The notes under the pieces are model-generated. The model was not told the DNA's origin and searched no databases. It was given only the letters and a program-made list of their open reading frames with translations. Below, piece by piece: positions 60,432-64,000 of a stretch of DNA of 64,000 nucleotides (positions within the stretch are counted from its first letter, which is position 1; each line of letters starts with the position of its first letter). Where the stretch lies: positions 4,417,444 through 4,481,443 of the forward strand of contig NZ_KQ033919.1 of NCBI RefSeq assembly GCF_000969825.1. Direction: 5' to 3'. The stretch comes from Parabacteroides gordonii MS-1 = DSM 23371 (GTDB lineage Bacteria > Bacteroidota > Bacteroidia > Bacteroidales > Tannerellaceae). The position numbers and the translations under genes are program-made.

Positions 60432-62945
60432 TTAAGTTGTTGATGATTGGGGATTACGTTTGCTTTCTGCAAGCCTCTTGATAGCCAGTTCAAGGTTGCC
60501 GCCCAGCTTGTCGGCAAGTGCGAACAGTTCCATTTTCTCGCTTTCCTCTGTCGTGAAGGTGTAATATTCTTCCAATGAAACTTCTGTGGCGTACACCGCC
60601 GACTGCGTGCCGCCCAGCGAGAAGAAAACTTCCTTGTACTTCCGTCCGGGGTGGTTCGCCATGTTGATAGACAATATCTGCGAACGCTCCTTGTCGGTCA
60701 GTCCCAAGAGGTTCTGTATGCTGTCAAACTTGTTGAGATATTTTCTTTGGTCTAACAGGATTTTGCAGTCCGAGTTATTGATGATACTCTCTTTCACGAT
60801 AGGGGAAGAAATAATATCCTCAATCTCTTGCGTGACTACAATCGCTTCCCCGAAATATTTTCGGACGGTTTTGTAGAGGTAGCGGATATAGTCCGCCATG
60901 TTCGCCGATGCAATCGCTTTCCACGCTTCCTCGATTAGTATTAACTTCCTTATTCCCTTTAACTTGCGCATCTTGTTTATAAAGGCTTCCATGATGATGA
61001 TAGTCGTTACCGGGAATAAAATCTTGTGGTCTTTGATGTTGTCCAACTCAAAGACAATGAAGCGTTTGTGCAACAAATCCAGTTCCTTGTCGGAGTTCAG
61101 CAGGTAGTCGTACTCACCGCCACGATAGTACGGTTCAAGCACGTTCAGGAAATTGTTTATGTCAAAATCCTTTTCCCTGACGTTCTTCTGTTCAAGCTGT
61201 CGGCGGTAATCATCCCGGACAAACTCGTAGAACGTGTTGAAGCAGGGCGTTACCGAACGGTCTTTGCCTGTCAGTTCGATATAGGCACTCACGGCGTTTG
61301 ACAACGCCACTTCTTCCGACCGCTTCGGGGCTTCATCATCCCGCTTCCACAGGGTGAGTATAAGGGTCTTGATGCTCTCTTTCTTCTCTATGTCGAATAC
61401 CCCGTCCTCGACATAGAACGGGTTGAACGCTATCGGGTTCTCGTTGGTGTAGGTGAAATAAATCCCGTCCTCGCCGTGCGTGCGGTTGTGGATAAGCTGG
61501 GACAGCCCCAAGTAACTGTTACCCGTATCTACCAGCAGCACGTGCGCCCCCTGCTCGTAATACTGACGCACCATGTGGTTGGTAAAGAAAGACTTACCCG
61601 ACCCGCTCGGCCCAAGTATGAACTTGTTGCGGTTGGTCGTGATGCCTTTCTTCATGGGCAAATCCGATATGTCGATATGCAGCGGGCGACCGCTCACCCT
61701 GTCCACCATTTTGATGCCGAACGGCGAAAGCGAACTCTTGTAGTTCGTTTCTTCCACGAACAGGCAGAGAGCCTGCCCCAAGAACGTGTAGAAACTTTCC
61801 TCTGCGGGGAAGTCCGCTTCGTTTCCGGGTATGCCCGCCCAAAAGAGCGTGGGCGTATCGACCGTGTTGTGGCGTGGCTTGCACTCCATTAGCGCAAGCT
61901 GGCTTCCCACATCGTTGCGTATGCGTTTGAGTTCTTCCCGGTCGTCACTCCATGCCATGACGTTGCAGTGGCAGCGCACCGATACAAGCCCCTTGCTGTG
62001 CGCTTCGTTCAGGTACTCGTCTATCCATTCCTTGTTCACTTGGTTGGCACGGGAATAACGGGAGAGCGATTGCATGTTCCGGGCGGTCTGCTCGAAGTTC
62101 TTCAGGTTTTCGGCGTGGTCGTCTATGAAGATGAACTGGTTATAGACGTGGTTGCACGACAACAGCACGCCCACCGGGGCGGCGAATGACAGTCGGCAGT
62201 CGCTCCGGTCAGTGGACAGCTTCTCAAACCGTGTGTCCGTCCCGACCTTTCCGGGCAAATCTTCCACGTCCGAAAGCGTGTGCAGGCACAGTATGTCGTC
62301 CCCGACACGCATTTCTTCCGGGTACAGCCCGATGTCTTTCAGGCAGGTGGTATCTGTCTGCGATAGCGAGAAGTATTTCTCGATGATGCCCGCCTTTCCG
62401 TCCTGCCCGGTGATTTCCGATGCCGCCAGCCGGGTAAGGGTGACAAACCCGCTGTCGTTCATAATCCTTTCAAACTGCCCGACCGCTTCGATGAACTTTG
62501 CCGCCGCTTCCTTGTCGGCTATCTCCTGCGGTACAATCCTGCCCCGGCATAGGGTGGAGAAGTCGCTCTGTCGGCGGCTTCTCTCCCTTGTCGTCTTTGT
62601 CAGGAACAGGTAGCAGTAATGGTTCAGGAACGGGCGTTCATTGAAGTGCCGTTCAAAGGAGCGGCTTAAAAAACTAAGCTCGTCCCTTTCCGTGTCGGGC
62701 TGGTAGTTCTCCTTGATGAAGAAGTCCTGCTTGTGTACTATGGAGTAGTCGGGCAGCACCTTGATTGCCTTGTACCATGCCGAATGTATGGCTTCGTACT
62801 CGGCACTGGTGACGGTGAACAGTTCGGGCAGTTCCACCCTGAAAGCCACCGTTATGTCCGCATCCTTTGAAATGATGCAGCCGTTCTCCACCGCCAAAAG
62901 GGGGAATTTCCTTTCCAGCGTGGTAGCCTTTAACATATTTCTCAT
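60432..62945 (-). CDS. traG: Conjugation ATPase TraG (VirB4-like)
   Basis: An 837-residue ATPase that powers pilus assembly and substrate transfer. N-terminal domain starts MRNMLKATTLERKFPLLAVE. Walker A: FILGPSGSGKSFFTNHMVRQYY (about residues 440-460). Walker B: KLILIEEAWKAIASANM. Conserved VTQEIEDIISSPIVKESIINNSD follows. The frame is open to 63197, but the upstream part overlaps traF; the start at 62945 gives the usual length and a 4-bp ATGA overlap with the traF stop. Confidence 0.95.
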   Translation of the reverse strand: MRNMLKATTLERKFPLLAVENGCIISKDADITVAFRVELPELFTVTSAEYEAIHSAWYKAIKVLPDYSIVHKQDFFIKENYQPDTERDELSFLSRSFERHFNERPFLNHYCYLFLTKTTRERSRRQSDFSTLCRGRIVPQEIADKEAAAKFIEAVGQFERIMNDSGFVTLTRLAASEITGQDGKAGIIEKYFSLSQTDTTCLKDIGLYPEEMRVGDDILCLHTLSDVEDLPGKVGTDTRFEKLSTDRSDCRLSFAAPVGVLLSCNHVYNQFIFIDDHAENLKNFEQTARNMQSLSRYSRANQVNKEWIDEYLNEAHSKGLVSVRCHCNVMAWSDDREELKRIRNDVGSQLALMECKPRHNTVDTPTLFWAGIPGNEADFPAEESFYTFLGQALCLFVEETNYKSSLSPFGIKMVDRVSGRPLHIDISDLPMKKGITTNRNKFILGPSGSGKSFFTNHMVRQYYEQGAHVLLVDTGNSYLGLSQLIHNRTHGEDGIYFTYTNENPIAFNPFYVEDGVFDIEKKESIKTLILTLWKRDDEAPKRSEEVALSNAVSAYIELTGKDRSVTPCFNTFYEFVRDDYRRQLEQKNVREKDFDINNFLNVLEPYYRGGEYDYLLNSDKELDLLHKRFIVFELDNIKDHKILFPVTTIIIMEAFINKMRKLKGIRKLILIEEAWKAIASANMADYIRYLYKTVRKYFGEAIVVTQEIEDIISSPIVKESIINNSDCKILLDQRKYLNKFDSIQNLLGLTDKERSQILSINMANHPGRKYKEVFFSLGGTQSAVYATEVSLEEYYTFTTEESEKMELFALADKLGGNLELAIKRLAESKRNPQSSTT

Positions 62946-63304
62946 GGTCTTTCTTCCTTTCTTTTTTTGTAGGTGAATAATCGGGGTATCGCCTTTCGGC
63001 TGATAATGAAGCGTGGATGCCGTTTGCGTGCGGCGGCTTTCATCAGCCCGTGCGTGCCGTACTTGGCGTTGAGCCGGAACGTCTGCCACACGAGCAGCAG
63101 CGAAGCCGACACGATGAAACCGATACATAGCCACTGGTTCACGCCCGCCATGAACAGGACGATGAACACCACGAAGACGGCGAGCAAGCCGCCGCAAAAG
63201 ATAAAGAGGTACTGGCTTTTCAGCCCCTTGAACTCCACGGGCTTCCCGATACCCCTGTTTACCTGATATTTTTCGGGCTTAGCCCTCAACAACTCGTCAG
63301 ACAT
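62942..63304 (-). CDS. traF: Conjugative transfer protein TraF (DUF4133)
   Basis: A 120-residue protein with two adjacent membrane helices (LFIFCGGLLAVFVVFIVLFMAG and WLCIGFIVSASLLLVWQTF) and a basic C-terminus. DUF4133/TraF family, inner-membrane, VirB3-like position. 10 bp after traE and overlapping traG by 4 bp. Confidence 0.9.
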   Translation of the reverse strand: MSDELLRAKPEKYQVNRGIGKPVEFKGLKSQYLFIFCGGLLAVFVVFIVLFMAGVNQWLCIGFIVSASLLLVWQTFRLNAKYGTHGLMKAAARKRHPRFIISRKAIPRLFTYKKRKEERP

Positions 63305-63314
63305 AGCCGCAGGT

Positions 63315-63611
63315 TTAGAGGAAGAACGAGCGCAGGATAGTGGCGGCTACAATCAGGAAGATGCACGCCCCGAACCAACTGGCGGCGGTCTTTGAGGTGT
63401 CGGGGTCGCCGCTTGAAAACTTGTTATATACTTTTACCCCGCCAATCAAGCCGCAGACCGCCCCGATTGCGTACACCAGTTTTGTTCCGGGGTCGAAATA
63501 CCCGGTGATTAGGTTCGTGGCTTCGGTGATGCCCGCCTGCCCGTTTCCTTGTGCGTAGGCACTTACCACGGCGGCAAGTATAGCCGCCGACAAGAAGATT
63601 TTCTTTCTCAT
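63315..63611 (-). CDS. traE: Conjugative transfer protein TraE (DUF4134)
   Basis: A 98-residue protein with signal peptide (MRKKIFLSAAILAAVVSAYA) and two membrane helices (LVYAIGAVCGLIGGVKVYNKF, WFGACIFLIVAATILRSFFL). DUF4134/TraE family, VirB2/pilin-like position. First tra gene after the 170-bp gap to the next. Confidence 0.9.
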   Translation of the reverse strand: MRKKIFLSAAILAAVVSAYAQGNGQAGITEATNLITGYFDPGTKLVYAIGAVCGLIGGVKVYNKFSSGDPDTSKTAASWFGACIFLIVAATILRSFFL

Positions 63612-63781
63612 TGTGATTTGTTTTTAATGCCGGGCGGCGGGTGGATAGTCCGCCTTTCCCGGCTGGTGAATAATTTGAAATTTTAGTGGTCGGGGATAGT
63701 CCCGTTTGTCTGTTTGGTTTTCAGGTTGCCAATCAACCGTAATCACGCTGTTTCATGCTGTCAGGCTTATACATTATTATA
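63612..63781. other. Intergenic gap upstream of traE
   Basis: 170 bp with a GCCGGGC..CCCGGC imperfect palindrome near 63630-63663; no gene seen. A promoter for the tra genes could lie here, but no -7 box was found. Confidence 0.35.
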
Positions 63782-64000
63782 TTATAGGAAATCGTTCATG
63801 TCGAACGCTTCGTGTTCCTTGCTTTTATTGCCAGCTTCGGCAGGGACAGCAGCCGCAGCCAGTTCCGCTTCGTTGCGTCCCAGCAGTTCCGCCACCTTTG
63901 CCAGCCCGCCGTTGATGTTCTCCACCACCGCATCGTAGAGGTTCGTCCCCTCAATCCTTGCCAGTGTCCCGGCGGCTTGCCGCTGTTCCGTTTCGGTGGG
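63782..64000 (-). CDS. Partial TraD-like transfer protein (C-terminal part)
   Basis: The last 72 residues of a minus-strand frame, running off the right edge. They read TLARIEGTNLYDAVVENING and later VAELLGRNEAELAAAAVP, ending in EAFDMNDFL. The position directly before traE in CTnDOT-type operons is traD, hence the name; the sequence itself does not prove it. Frame stays open to base 64000. Confidence 0.55.
   Translation of the reverse strand, partial: PTETEQRQAAGTLARIEGTNLYDAVVENINGGLAKVAELLGRNEAELAAAAVPAEAGNKSKEHEAFDMNDFL

Noticed and set aside
62946..63197. N-terminal extension of the TraG frame
   Set aside because: Antiphase translation of traF, Arg-rich; the start at 62945 gives the normal TraG length and a 4-bp overlap.

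Overview
The window looks like a chromosome segment of a gut Bacteroidales, most likely Parabacteroides. The evidence is Bacteroidetes-type -7 promoter boxes (TAnnTTTG) upstream of many genes, weak ribosome-binding sites, fimbrillin-family lipoproteins, a bifunctional fucokinase/GDP-fucose pyrophosphorylase, a SLBB/Wzz capsule locus, DUF4494, reverse rubrerythrin, and a CTnDOT-type conjugation operon. The genus is an inference from gene content.

Layout. (1) 0-6.7 kb: an operon of three fimbrillin-like lipoproteins and a 1008-residue lipoprotein with BACON-like repeats. Its C-terminal DUF1566/C-type-lectin-like domain has the codon signature of a diversity-generating retroelement target; no reverse transcriptase or template repeat is in the window. 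(2) 6.7-9.0 kb: an HU gene, a helical hypothetical, then an HU-like gene broken by a 71-bp tandem duplication, followed by a small membrane protein and an M15 peptidase (a phage-lysis-like cassette). (3) 9.1-18.3 kb: housekeeping genes (DUF1848 Fe-S protein, NlpC/P60 lipoprotein with an upstream leader ORF, serS, a four-domain sulfur-handling reductase with its MarR regulator, a DHOD-like enzyme, a YggS-type PLP protein, DUF4494, ndk). (4) 18.9-39.2 kb: a serine DNA invertase, fkp on the plus strand, and a 13-gene capsule/exopolysaccharide operon on the minus strand (wecA, wecC, flippase, glycosyltransferases, polymerase, CapK-like, heparinase-like, wecB, export porin, Wzz). The central part is AT-rich and looks like an exchanged cassette. 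(5) 39.2-40.1 kb: a structured noncoding block upstream of the capsule operon with a candidate leader terminator, a 22-bp hairpin repeat array and flanking 11-bp-period repeats. (6) 40.1-49.5 kb: two initiator tRNA genes around cbpA/cbpM, a TetR/KASIII/fabG/pseudouridine synthase operon, a GH43 enzyme, an EamA transporter, class I aldolase and rubrerythrin. (7) 49.6-64 kb: tRNA-Ser(CGA), apparently used as the insertion site of an integrative conjugative element, whose left part holds a tyrosine integrase, ORF6N protein, ardA, small cargo genes and the tra operon from traQ up to a partial traD-like gene that runs off the window.

How the parts work together: the surface layer dominates. Adhesive pili, a capsule probably containing ManNAcA, GDP-fucose supply and a DNA invertase all point to variable surface display. 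The conjugative element carries a near-complete mating apparatus plus an anti-restriction protein for entry into new hosts. I could not run searches; family names rest on motifs read by eye and on recall of family architecture.
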